Origin: Aminipila sp032051575
Lineage (GTDB): Bacteria; Bacillota; Clostridia; Peptostreptococcales; Anaerovoracaceae
Length of the DNA: 64,000 nt
Assembly (NCBI RefSeq): GCF_032051575.1
Contig: NZ_DAMBYD010000006.1
Span: 62,001-126,000, forward strand
Direction of reading: 5' to 3'
A model generated the notes under the pieces. That model made no database searches. It had not been told where the DNA came from and saw nothing but the letters and a program-made list of their open reading frames with translations. Made by a program: the position numbers and the translations under genes. The first letter of the stretch is position 1; each line of letters begins with the position of its first letter. Shown here one piece after another: positions 1 through 7,947 of the stretch.

Positions 1-155
1 TCCCCATTATTTTCAGGCATTTCCATAGATACAATATCAGGTTGCTGTACTTTTCCTTCATTGTATGAAATATAACCCTGTTCTACAGCGCTGATAACTT
101 CTTCCATGGATAATGCTTGTTCTACATCTTTTAAACTAAGTAATAAAGTTTTCAT
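1..155 (-). CDS. Ornithine cyclodeaminase / mu-crystallin family protein, N-terminus only
   Basis: The reading frame enters from the left edge and only the first 51 codons are visible. They start MKTLLLSLKDVEQALSMEE and continue with a VISAVEQGY segment, the usual N-terminus of the ornithine cyclodeaminase/mu-crystallin family of NAD(P)-dependent imine reductases and deaminating enzymes. The ATG is preceded by AGGAGG at 161-166. It lies downstream of the aminotransferase gene on the same strand, so the two probably form an operon acting on one amino acid or its imine. The NAD-binding and catalytic parts are outside the window, so the substrate (ornithine, alanine or another) cannot be judged. 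Family assignment from this short piece is likely but not certain. Confidence 0.7.
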   Translation of the reverse strand, partial: MKTLLLSLKDVEQALSMEEVISAVEQGYISYNEGKVQQPDIVSMEMPENNG

Positions 156-171
156 ACTTACCTCCTAGTAC

Positions 172-203
172 CCAAATAAGCTTGACTACTCAAGCTTATT
201 TGG
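172..203 (-). other. Perfect intercistronic stem-loop
   Basis: Two perfect 14-bp arms (CCAAATAAGCTTGA and its complement) enclose a 4-nt loop between the aminotransferase stop and the next gene's ribosome site, which begins 5 nt after the hairpin. There is no T-tract, so this is more likely an RNA processing or stability element, or a differential-expression hairpin, than a full terminator. Confidence 0.75.
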
Positions 204-217
204 CACTGCACTAATTA

Positions 218-1342
218 CTAAACAAATTTTTCTTCAATTAAAAATTCCTCAAATTTTGCTAAACTTTCTGGAACTCCTTTTCGTCCGTATCCCATTCTGA
301 AATATTGATCATCCATATCATAAATATTGGATGGTAACAACAATACTCCTTTTTTATCAACAGCCATTTGGCAGAATTCTTTAACAGGCATATCAATTAA
401 AAGCTTATGGTATGCAACTGGTCCACAGGTTATTGCTTTTTTCTCAAATAGATTTGGATATCGATCAAAGAATTCATCAACTAACTTTAAATTCTCTTTA
501 ATAATGTTCGCACTTCTTTCCAATAATTCATCACTATGCTTAAGCGCAACTTTAGATAAAAATTCAGAAGGTGCTGAATCACAAATACTGGTATAATGTT
601 TAAATTTAACAACCTTATCTAGTGTTTCATGATCTTTTGTTACCAACCAGCCTACTCTAAGCCCAGCAAGTCCATATGCCTTAGACATTACACCTAACGA
701 GACACATTTATCATAATGATCAGCCATCCAATCTCTCTTTTCACCATCCATTTCCAGCCCTTTATATACTTCATCTGAGAAAAGATAAATATCATGTCTC
801 TTACAAATTTCACATAACTGACTCATTTCAGTATTCGTAAAAGTATATCCTGTTGGATTATTAGGAGAATTAATGGCAATTACTTTAGTATTCGTTTTTA
901 TTAATGCTTCAAGTTCATTAAAATCTACAACCCATTTTTCCCCATTGTCCTTTATATACCACTTAGAAAATTCACAGTTTGGAACTGAATTTGCTACTTC
1001 ATACGCAGACTGATAGTTAGGATACATGGCAATCATATGGTCTCCTTCATTAAGCATTACATTCATATATCCGAAAATAGCCTCTTGTGCGCCGTGAAAA
1101 ACCAGTACATCTTCTGCAGTCATGTTCTTATATAGGGATGCAATTAATTGTCTTAACTCTGGATCTCCCCAGGTTTCAGTATATCCTAGCCATTGATTTA
1201 AATATGCTTCTTCCGAGCCAGGCTCCAAAGAAAGTAATTCCTTAGTTGACATGGATTCACAATCTGATTGAGTTAGTAAATAAGGTGCAGTAAATTCATA
1301 AAGCCCAAAATAACATTCAAGTTTAAAATCGTTAATTTTCAT
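218..1342 (-). CDS. PLP-dependent class I/II aminotransferase
   Basis: This 374-residue protein is a fold-type I aminotransferase. It has the substrate/cofactor motif NSPNNPTG at about 158-165, the PLP-contacting SDEVY at 189-193 and the Schiff-base lysine K221 in SKAYGLAGLRVGW. RMGYGR near the C-terminus carries the expected carboxylate-binding arginine. The length fits the family without truncation. The ATG follows GGAGG by eight bases. It is first in an operon with an ornithine-cyclodeaminase-family gene, which suggests a two-step conversion of a free amino acid. The specific substrate cannot be read from the sequence. It resembles the subgroup often annotated as capreomycidine-synthase-like, but I would not transfer that function. 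Confidence 0.85.
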   Translation of the reverse strand: MKINDFKLECYFGLYEFTAPYLLTQSDCESMSTKELLSLEPGSEEAYLNQWLGYTETWGDPELRQLIASLYKNMTAEDVLVFHGAQEAIFGYMNVMLNEGDHMIAMYPNYQSAYEVANSVPNCEFSKWYIKDNGEKWVVDFNELEALIKTNTKVIAINSPNNPTGYTFTNTEMSQLCEICKRHDIYLFSDEVYKGLEMDGEKRDWMADHYDKCVSLGVMSKAYGLAGLRVGWLVTKDHETLDKVVKFKHYTSICDSAPSEFLSKVALKHSDELLERSANIIKENLKLVDEFFDRYPNLFEKKAITCGPVAYHKLLIDMPVKEFCQMAVDKKGVLLLPSNIYDMDDQYFRMGYGRKGVPESLAKFEEFLIEEKFV

Positions 1343-1649
1343 CTTCCATTCCTCCGTTTTAAAATGTTTTCTCTTAATATTAAGGAAATTATAATTGTTG
1401 GAGCGTCCTCCTTTACTATTTGACTAGATAATATCACGCTTTTATCCTAGAAAATACAACCAAATAAAAAAATAAACCCAACCAATTTACTTTGTAAGTT
1501 GTATAATTCCCCATCTTCGGTTAAAGCATTGGTACTACACAAAAAAGCACCCAGAACAAGTGTTCTGGGTGCTTTTTGTATTTTTTCTTTAAGGTTTATC
1601 AGCTCTAATTCTAAAATTCATCTGTGATTGAAAATTTCCTTACGTATTA
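1343..1649. other. Intergenic region with aminotransferase leader and a terminator
   Basis: No gene is visible. The right side holds the terminator of the DUF2680 gene (1542-1577). The left side holds the AT-rich promoter and leader of the aminotransferase operon, with a near-palindrome (AACTTACAAAGTAAATT on the minus strand, plus strand about 1484-1502) and a repeated TTGGTTG on the minus strand. These could be operator sequences, but no known regulator motif is recognised. Confidence 0.5.
1542..1577 (-). terminator. Rho-independent terminator after the DUF2680 gene
   Basis: Perfect 17-bp arms (AAAAAGCACCCAGAACA and its complement) flank a 2-nt gap, with A/T runs on both ends. It lies 70 bases after the stop of the secreted DUF2680 gene and could work in both directions. 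Confidence 0.85.
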
Positions 1650-2114
1650 CTATTGTACTTGACAAGTTCCGCTGCACTGACCCTGTACCCGCATACCTTG
1701 GCCATTTCCTTGTCCTTTTCCATTCATACCACCAAAACCGGCACCCATTCTTTTCCCAATCATATTACCTGTGCCGTCGCAAGTTGATTGATTTTCTTCA
1801 ATTGCAGTAATGATAGCACCGGCATTTTCCTGAGTCATTAAGCCGGCCTCTACCCTGTCTTCCAAAATGTTTTTCTTAATTTGAACCATCTCCGTCTGAA
1901 ATTCTTCAAGTTTTCCAGCTTCATCCGCAATGGTTCCATAGGTTTTCCCTGTTTCATATCTTTCTGCAGTTACTTCTTCTACCGTCCTACCTGTTACGCC
2001 TGCCGTTACTTCAGCGGGAGTACTGTAGGAAGAAGTTGCATAAGCCGTAACCGATACGGCTCCAAGCACAGTCACAATAGCTCCAAGCATTATAAATCTT
2101 TTAACTTTCTTCAT
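1650..2114 (-). CDS. Secreted DUF2680 (YckD-like) protein
   Basis: The protein has 154 residues and starts at MKKVKRF, because AGGAGG lies just upstream of that ATG; an upstream in-frame start has no such site. Residues 1-26 form a signal peptide ending ...VTAYA. The body (TPAEVTAGVTGRTVEEVTAER, TYGTIADEAGKLEEF, EENQSTCDGTG) matches the pattern of the small secreted DUF2680 proteins common in clostridia. The tail from about residue 115 is rich in Gly, Met and Gln and carries two further cysteines. The function of the family is unknown. It is transcribed divergently from a two-component system, which probably controls it through the inverted repeat in the shared intergenic region. Confidence 0.8.
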   Translation of the reverse strand: MKKVKRFIMLGAIVTVLGAVSVTAYATSSYSTPAEVTAGVTGRTVEEVTAERYETGKTYGTIADEAGKLEEFQTEMVQIKKNILEDRVEAGLMTQENAGAIITAIEENQSTCDGTGNMIGKRMGAGFGGMNGKGQGNGQGMRVQGQCSGTCQVQ

Positions 2115-2181
2115 TTTTAATACCTCCTGTTTCTTTAAACAAAGTTTAGTTTTACTATGATGACAGAATACCTTCAAGATA

Positions 2182-2248
2182 TGGCAAAATTATGTTTTTT
2201 ACTTTCTATAATTAAGTTTTTTCCATTGTAAAAAACATACTTTTGCCA
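2182..2248. promoter_or_regulatory. Large inverted-repeat operator between the DUF2680 gene and the two-component genes
   Basis: Arms of 21 bp (2182-2202 and 2228-2248, one mismatch, 25-bp spacer) each contain ATGTTTTTTAC with TTGCCA at the outer edge. The right TTGCCA (2243-2248) is a plausible -35 for the response-regulator gene, with TATGAT at 2266-2271 after 17 bp. The symmetry suggests a regulator site covering divergent promoters. Confidence 0.7.
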
Positions 2249-2304
2249 CAACTCTTTACTAACGGTATGATATAATCGACTTATTAATAATATGAGGTGA
2301 TGTT

Positions 2305-3000
2305 ATGTCAAGAATTTTAATTGCAGATGATAATAAACAGATAACTTCTATATTGGAGCAGTATGCAAAAAAAGAAGGTTATATAACACAAGTGGCATAT
2401 GATGGATTGTCTGCACTTGAACTATTTCAAAGCTTTAAACCTGATATCATCTTACTTGATGTTATGATGCCTCGAATGGATGGTTTTGAAGTATGCCGTG
2501 AAATTAGAAAACATTTCAGTATTCCAATTATCATGATTACTGCTAGAGGCGAAGACTTTGAAAAAATTATGGGGCTGGATATAGGTGCTGACGATTACAT
2601 TGTGAAGCCATTTTCCCCTGGAGAAGTTATGGCAAGGGCTCGTGCTGTTTTACGACGGATTTCTCATACTGAAAATCTAACGCAACAGACATTTACCTAC
2701 AGTAATCTAGTAGTAAACCTCGAAGATTATACGGCTACCATTAATGATATCTCTATCCCTCTAACAAAAAAAGAACTTGAGATATTGTGGACCTTGGTCA
2801 CAAATAAAAACAAAGTCTTTTCTCGTGACAATTTATTAAACAGTTTGTGGGGATATGATTATTTCGGAGATAGCAGAACAGTAGATTCACATATCAAACG
2901 ACTTCGTGCTAAACTTGAAACGGTTCAGCACGATGAATGGGATATAAAAACCATCTGGGGTGTTGGTTACAAATTCGAGGAGAAAAATAATGAAAAATAA
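2305..3000 (+). CDS. OmpR/PhoB-family response regulator
   Basis: This is a 231-residue DNA-binding response regulator. The receiver domain (1-120) has acidic residues D8/D9, phospho-acceptor D52 in LLDVMMPRMDG and the conserved lysine in DDYIVKPF. The C-terminal winged-helix domain (about 130-228) has LTKKELEIL and the recognition-helix region DSRTVDSHIKRLRAKL, ending GVGYKFEEK. A GAGGTG ribosome site precedes the ATG. The next gene, its histidine kinase, begins inside the last codons, so the two are translationally coupled. The large inverted repeat upstream is the likely autoregulatory site, shared with the divergent secreted DUF2680 gene. Confidence 0.92.
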   Translation: MSRILIADDNKQITSILEQYAKKEGYITQVAYDGLSALELFQSFKPDIILLDVMMPRMDGFEVCREIRKHFSIPIIMITARGEDFEKIMGLDIGADDYIVKPFSPGEVMARARAVLRRISHTENLTQQTFTYSNLVVNLEDYTATINDISIPLTKKELEILWTLVTNKNKVFSRDNLLNSLWGYDYFGDSRTVDSHIKRLRAKLETVQHDEWDIKTIWGVGYKFEEKNNEK

Positions 3001-4435
3001 AATTCTATATCGGCTAGTTCTATATTTTTCTGCAACGCTGCTTTTGTTTTCTTTAATTATCGGTGGAATTTTTATGATGCTTTTTAAAGAGCATACCATT
3101 GATGTCCAAAAGTCTGAACTTCAAAACAAGGCAACGACAATGGCAAGCACGTTGTCTACCCTGCTTGGAGAAGAACATAATACTGGTGAAAGAATGGGAA
3201 TGATGGGAGGAGGACAAGGCGGATATATGGCGTACCTTCGATTTTTAGATGATATCGCCAATGCAGACGTATGGATTGTTGATGAAAACCTTGAATTGAT
3301 TACTATAGGACATATGAGTAATCAGTCTTTTAATTATGCAGATTTGCCGAAAGATGCAGATACCGTTGTAAAAGAAGTTTTTCATGGTAATACCACCTTT
3401 AGTGAAGGCTTCAGTGATTTGTTAAAATCACCAACCCTCACAGTTGGAACTCCAATTCAGAAGAACGGGAAAGTTATTGGAGCATTACTACTCCATTCTC
3501 CCGTAAAAGGTATTGACGACGCTGTTGGACAAGGTTTTCGGATACTGGCTATAAGTGTTTTCTTTGCGCTTATCCTAGCTAGCATTCTATCGATTATCTT
3601 GGCAATTTCTTTTACAAATCCTCTTAAGAAAATGAAAAATTCTACTGTCCAATTGGCAGGCGGGGATTATTCTGTTAAAACCGGAGTTCTGTCAAAGGAT
3701 GAAATCGGAGAACTTGCCTCTGCAATCGATACTCTTAGCGACCGCCTTGCTCTATCAAGCCGTGAAAGTAAAAAACTGACACAACTTCGCCAAGATTTTG
3801 TTGCCAATATTTCGCATGAACTACGTACTCCAGTAACAGTCATCCGAGGTTCATTGGAGGCTCTCTGCGATCAAGTTGTTACTAATCCTGAACAAATAAA
3901 AGAGTATTATTCTCAAATGCTAAATGAAAGTATATTTTTGCAAAGACTTGTTGATGATTTACTGGATTTATCACGTCTTCAAAATGTAGATTTTAGCATT
4001 GAAATGCAAGAACTAAGCCTGTGTGATGTTTTAAGCGACGTAGTTCGAAGCGCACGAAATACAGCTTCCAGCAAGAAAATTGAAATTCAATATGAGCAAA
4101 ATTCTACCCTTTGCAAAATCATAGGCGATTATGGACGTATCCGCCAGATGTTAATGATTATTATGGATAATGCGATTAAATTTACTCCTGAACAAGGTGT
4201 TGTGTCCATATGCCACAATAACAGGACTGTTTCAGTTCGCGATTATGGCATAGGTATCCCTGAAGAAGATTTGCCTCATATTTTTGAAAGGTTTTATAAA
4301 TCAAAATCCGAATTAAATAAAAATGGAACGGGATTAGGTCTGCCTATTGCCAAGCAAATCGCAGAAAGACATGGAATCCAAATCACTGTAACCAGTGATC
4401 CGTCAGAAGGAACAGAATTTCTGCTGCAGTTTTAA
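2990..4435 (+). CDS. Membrane sensor histidine kinase
   Basis: The start is the ATG overlapping the end of the response-regulator gene, with GAGGAG seven bases before it, giving 481 residues. TM1 is at about 11-32 and TM2 at about 183-206, so residues 33-182 form an extracellular sensor. A HAMP domain follows (about 207-260), then the H-box NISHELRTP with H276, and the N, G1 (DYGIGIPEEDLP) and G2 (GTGLGLPIAK) ATPase boxes. The sensor has an odd Met/Gly stretch (about 67-80: ERMGMMGGGQGGYM) that resembles the Met/Gly-rich tail of the divergently encoded DUF2680 protein. It phosphorylates the upstream regulator. The signal is unknown. Confidence 0.92.
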   Translation: MKNKILYRLVLYFSATLLLFSLIIGGIFMMLFKEHTIDVQKSELQNKATTMASTLSTLLGEEHNTGERMGMMGGGQGGYMAYLRFLDDIANADVWIVDENLELITIGHMSNQSFNYADLPKDADTVVKEVFHGNTTFSEGFSDLLKSPTLTVGTPIQKNGKVIGALLLHSPVKGIDDAVGQGFRILAISVFFALILASILSIILAISFTNPLKKMKNSTVQLAGGDYSVKTGVLSKDEIGELASAIDTLSDRLALSSRESKKLTQLRQDFVANISHELRTPVTVIRGSLEALCDQVVTNPEQIKEYYSQMLNESIFLQRLVDDLLDLSRLQNVDFSIEMQELSLCDVLSDVVRSARNTASSKKIEIQYEQNSTLCKIIGDYGRIRQMLMIIMDNAIKFTPEQGVVSICHNNRTVSVRDYGIGIPEEDLPHIFERFYKSKSELNKNGTGLGLPIAKQIAERHGIQITVTSDPSEGTEFLLQF

Positions 4436-4479
4436 TTAGATACATCTTTTTTACGCTGTCTCTTTGCCCTAAATCTGCC

Positions 4480-4983
4480 CTATTTCTTAAATGCTACTTG
4501 GACAATATGCTTTTCGCCATTCTTTTCAAAATATTTATAAAACTGCATGCCAATCTTCTCCGCGACCTTTCGTGAAGAGGCATTCTTTATTGTGGTATAC
4601 GAAAATACTTTAGAATATTTCAGCACTTGAAAGGCATATTCTTTGCAGGCAAGCGCTGCTTCTGTAGCAAACCCACTATTGCAATATTTTTTTATAATAT
4701 GAAAACCAATTTCCGGAACAGTTTCATCGTCGATATTCTGCATAGTTATACCACAGTCCCCTAGAAAGATTTCGTCATCTTTTGAGATTACCGCCCACAA
4801 TCCGTGCTTATATTTTTGATAATTTTCAATATTCCAGTTAATCCACTTTTCTACCTCTTCTTCACAAAAGGGGTGTGAATAGAATTGCATAGACTCAGGA
4901 TTAGATAATACCTTCATTAATTCTTTCTTGTCTTCAACCCATAATTCTCTTAGATACAATCTTTCAGTCTCAATAATTTTCAT
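4480..4983 (-). CDS. GNAT N-acetyltransferase (RimJ/RimL-like)
   Basis: This 167-residue protein has the typical opening of RimL/YjcK-type acetyltransferases (IIETERLYLREL). It has an acetyl-CoA-binding segment around GFHIIKKYCNSGFATEAALACKEYAF and a late NASSRKVAEKIGMQF, where the motif-B helix and loop of this branch sit. The usual Q/RxxGxG/A loop is degenerate (KKYCNSGFA). The substrate is unknown; relatives acetylate ribosomal-protein N-termini, small amines or drugs. It ends head-on 44 bases from the histidine kinase stop and follows a second GNAT gene on the same strand, so it may be co-transcribed with it. Confidence 0.85.
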   Translation of the reverse strand: MKIIETERLYLRELWVEDKKELMKVLSNPESMQFYSHPFCEEEVEKWINWNIENYQKYKHGLWAVISKDDEIFLGDCGITMQNIDDETVPEIGFHIIKKYCNSGFATEAALACKEYAFQVLKYSKVFSYTTIKNASSRKVAEKIGMQFYKYFEKNGEKHIVQVAFKK

Positions 4984-5016
4984 AATCTATAATCCTCATA
5001 TTTTTGTTCATTACCA

Positions 5017-5559
5017 TTAGGATATCCACTGTTCCTTGGTAATGCATGTTATATTCTCAGTGCGAATATCATCCATCAATTCCCAATGAATATTTTCATT
5101 GGTATGGTGGTAAATGAACCCACACTTTTCCTGAACACGGCGAGATTTCAAATTCCCGTCAAAAAATCCACACCACAGTTTCTCCATATGAAGTTCTTCA
5201 AATGCATACCGCATCAGCTCACGCACAGCTTCCGGAATCAAACCCTGTCCCCAATAAGGCACTCCAATCCAGTATCCAATCTCTGCTTCCGTATCTGAGA
5301 TATCAAGGTTGCTTTCTTTTCCAATCATCAGTCCGATGCTCCCCACCGGTAGATTCGTTTCTTTTAAGACAACTGCATAAGTTCCTTCCTTTGACAAGAC
5401 ATTTTTTATAATATCACAGCTATTTTCTACACTTGTATGCACAGGCCATCCTGCAATCGGACCTACCCTGTCATCCTTTGCATAATCATATATGTCCGCT
5501 GCATCCTTCTCTTCCCATGGTCTGAGAATTAATCTTTCAGTTTCCAATCTGTCTTTCAT
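5017..5559 (-). CDS. GNAT N-acetyltransferase (RimJ/RimL-like)
   Basis: This 180-residue acetyltransferase opens RLETERLILRPW. It contains the acetyl-CoA loop GYWIGVPYWGQGLIPEAVREL (about 95-115), with the expected GQG, and the C-terminal NLKSRRVQEKCGF segment. The ATG is preceded by GGGGGT. The next gene on this strand is another GNAT protein, 33 bases on, so the pair may be an operon, though they are not close duplicates. The tail encoding ENIHWE is nearly repeated as a remnant at about 16.67-16.71 kb, which shows that relatives of this gene once existed elsewhere in the window. Confidence 0.87.
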   Translation of the reverse strand: MKDRLETERLILRPWEEKDAADIYDYAKDDRVGPIAGWPVHTSVENSCDIIKNVLSKEGTYAVVLKETNLPVGSIGLMIGKESNLDISDTEAEIGYWIGVPYWGQGLIPEAVRELMRYAFEELHMEKLWCGFFDGNLKSRRVQEKCGFIYHHTNENIHWELMDDIRTENITCITKEQWIS

Positions 5560-6004
5560 ATGAATACCCCCTATTTAATAATAATGAATTCAAAATTCAG
5601 TTTTGTATAATATGCTGTAACACTCATTAATTATTTTCCCTGAGTTATTTTATTTTATCTGATATTTTACACTTTATTACAAGATTAGACAATATGAATA
5701 AACATAATATCCCAATGATTGCTTGTTAATTATAAAAGGGAAAGAACCATCCTTTACCGTCCGATGAGAAGCTGGCAGCTCCTTGGCAGAATATCTTTAT
5801 TTTACACTTACGATTAATATGCAACACACAAATACTATCCTCATATACTAACTATTAAAACACACTTGTTTAAATTACTAATAAAATAATTTATTTCATG
5901 ATTCATTATGAATCAAACTTGATGAAGATGTATTGCCTGCATAAGTCAAGATGCAATGTATTTATCTATTTTTATAATTTTTTTAGTCTAGGAGGTTTAT
6001 TAAA
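5560..6004. other. Gene-free stretch upstream of the leucine-rich-repeat gene
   Basis: No convincing gene, RNA or repeat is seen in these 445 AT-rich bases. A more GC-rich island at about 5735-5800 (around GATGAGAAGCTGGCAGCTCC) stands out from its surroundings. It could be a decayed gene end on the minus strand or a structured RNA, but I cannot match it to a known family. The right end carries TAGGAGG, the ribosome site of the next gene. Confidence 0.45.
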
Positions 6005-7321
6005 ATGCCTATATCCGATGATTATATTTACACAATTGTAGACAATCATGCTACAATTATCGCTTATACAGGTTCCGGAGGTAAGATTACAATTCCAGCA
6101 ACCCTAGGTGGATGCAGTGTGACCGGCATTGAAATGTATGTGTTTTTTAGAAGCTACAGCCTAATTAGTGTGACTATACCGGACAGTGTGACCAGTATTG
6201 GTGAAGGTGCGTTTCAGTCATGCATCAACCTAAATAGCGTGAATATACCAGACAACGTGACCGTCATTAGTAATTATATGTTTGCAGACTGCATCAGTCT
6301 AAGTAGTGTGGCTATACCGGACAGTGTGACCAGCATTGGAATATCTGCGTTTAATGGATGCATTAACTTAACTAGCGTGAATATACCTAATGGTGTCACC
6401 CACCTTAGTGACTATGTGTTTTTGGATTGCCTCAGGCTAACTAGTGTGACTATACCGGACAATGTGATTAGTATCGGAATCTATGCATTTTTTTCATGCG
6501 CCAGCTTAACTAATGTGACTATACCGGACAGTGTGACCAGCATTGGTGAATATGCGTTTTATTTATGCACTAGCTTAACTAATGTGACTATACCGGACAG
6601 TGTTACCCACATTGGCGACTCTGTATTTTTTTTATGCACTAACTTAACTTCAATTGATGTTAATAATGGAAATTCAAATTACTCTTCTTTGGATGGTGTG
6701 CTATATAACAAATTACAAACAACTTTGATATGTTATCCTGCTGGAAAAACAGGCTCATTCAATGTTCCGAATAGTGTATCCAGCATTAATTGGGCTGCGT
6801 TTTATTCATGCACCAACCTAACTAGTGTGACTATTCCAAACAGTGTGATCAACATTGGTGGCATTGCTTTTTATGGCTGCATCAACCTACTTTCTGCCAA
6901 GTATTATGGGAATGCACCTACTATGGGTTCCGATGTGTTTAATAATGTATCTATTGATTTCACAGTCTATTATCTTTATGAAAAAACAGGATTTGATACT
7001 CCTATTTGGCAACCTGATAAGACTACTAACCTCTATAAAGCAGAGCCTTTTTATAGTGTAACTTATGATGGCAACGGAAACACAAGTGGTATAGCCCCTT
7101 CTGACAGCGACACAACTATACCAGTATCTTATAATACCGGGTCTCTTAAAAAAGTAGGTTACGCCTTTAGAGGATGGAACACAAAAGCTGATGGAACCGG
7201 GACACACTATGATCCAGGAACAGCCTTTGGAGTTGTACATCAAAATGTAATACTATATGCACAGTGGAAATTTTCACAATTGATAATATCAAATACATTA
7301 ATAACAACGGTCTTAACTTAG
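6005..7321 (+). CDS. BspA-type leucine-rich-repeat protein with a Listeria-Bacteroides repeat
   Basis: The protein has 438 residues. Residues about 20-310 are BspA-type (LRR_5) repeats of 23 residues, seen as recurring TSVTIPDSVTSIGEYAFYLC-like units. Residues about 355-425 form a Listeria-Bacteroides (Flg_new) module (VTYDGNG ... GYAFRGWNTKADGTGTHYDPG ... LYAQWKF). Such proteins are usually secreted adhesins, but no signal peptide, SLH domain or sorting signal is visible, and the start is fixed by AGGAGG. The last residues (SQLIISNTLITTVLT) look foreign to the fold. Reading one frame over gives TIDNIKYINNNG just after the module, so a frameshift near 7275 may have cut off a longer protein. 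The 69-bp DNA periodicity comes from the protein repeats. Confidence 0.82.
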   Translation: MPISDDYIYTIVDNHATIIAYTGSGGKITIPATLGGCSVTGIEMYVFFRSYSLISVTIPDSVTSIGEGAFQSCINLNSVNIPDNVTVISNYMFADCISLSSVAIPDSVTSIGISAFNGCINLTSVNIPNGVTHLSDYVFLDCLRLTSVTIPDNVISIGIYAFFSCASLTNVTIPDSVTSIGEYAFYLCTSLTNVTIPDSVTHIGDSVFFLCTNLTSIDVNNGNSNYSSLDGVLYNKLQTTLICYPAGKTGSFNVPNSVSSINWAAFYSCTNLTSVTIPNSVINIGGIAFYGCINLLSAKYYGNAPTMGSDVFNNVSIDFTVYYLYEKTGFDTPIWQPDKTTNLYKAEPFYSVTYDGNGNTSGIAPSDSDTTIPVSYNTGSLKKVGYAFRGWNTKADGTGTHYDPGTAFGVVHQNVILYAQWKFSQLIISNTLITTVLT

Positions 7322-7536
7322 ATTATTGACAAAATTACATCTCCTACCAGTACAAATAAATGCACAACTCAATATATAATATTCTAGCACGCTCCATTAA
7401 CATTAATCATATTAAAACAGTTAATTATGTAGATATTAGTGCTGTGCCTTCATATACTAATGATAACTTATGCTATTACAATTTCCTCGGATGTTGAATA
7501 TTTAGTAAATTTTAGTTTAAAAGAAGGATTGTGTTT
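7322..7536. other. Possible decayed continuation of the LRR gene
   Basis: The plus-strand frame shifted from the LRR gene runs through TIDNIKYINNNGLNLDY, then after two stops through a segment ending VDISAVPSYTNDNLCYY. It looks coding-like but is broken. I read it as a probable degraded 3' part of the LRR gene. The alternative is plain intergenic DNA. Confidence 0.3.
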
Positions 7537-7947
7537 ATGAATTTTATGTTAAAAGGTTATTCTGATAGTGATTGTGATACATGTGAAGAAGACAAAAACC
7601 ACTATCAGATGATTATAAAAAGTGGTTATCCTAGTTTAACTACAATTCCTGGAGGTAATGTAGCAGGCACTTCTTTTATCGTTAGCACCATTACTTTAAA
7701 TACTTCTGGCTTAAGTAATCCATGCATTAGAATTGACTTTACAAGTAATGTGGTTTCTACGGATTTTGATGAAACGATAATATTTCAAGTGTTTAAGCAT
7801 TATAATAATTTATCATGCCCTGTTAGCCCTATATGGACATTCTCACCAACAACATCTTTAGCTACAACAGTCTCCTTCTTTGCTTGGGATTGCGATTATT
7901 GTAATAATCAGTACTGCACTTATATAGTAGTAGCAACTATACAGTAA
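7537..7947 (+). CDS. Small Cys-containing protein, DUF4489-like
   Basis: The 136-residue protein starts at ATG 7537, chosen because AGGA lies eight bases upstream; a GTG six bases earlier would be too close. An N-terminal SDCDTCEED segment is followed by a beta-rich middle (TTIPGGNVAGTSFIVSTITL, CIRIDFTSNVV, TIIFQVFKHYNN) and an acidic Cys cluster (FFAWDCDYCNNQYCTYIV). This layout resembles the clostridial DUF4489 family, whose role is unknown. No signal peptide is visible. It overlaps the end of the convergent UvrA-like remnant by 11 bases, so its 3' end may be a junction left by a rearrangement. Confidence 0.6.
   Translation: MNFMLKGYSDSDCDTCEEDKNHYQMIIKSGYPSLTTIPGGNVAGTSFIVSTITLNTSGLSNPCIRIDFTSNVVSTDFDETIIFQVFKHYNNLSCPVSPIWTFSPTTSLATTVSFFAWDCDYCNNQYCTYIVVATIQ

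Noticed and set aside
5735..5800. GC-richer island as a riboswitch or T-box leader
   Set aside because: No T-box, terminator/antiterminator pair or known aptamer core could be identified, and the following gene is not metabolic.
6100..6900. Regular 69-bp DNA repeats that could suggest a CRISPR-like or satellite array
   Set aside because: They encode the 23-residue BspA-type leucine-rich repeats in one open frame and the copies vary at codon third positions.
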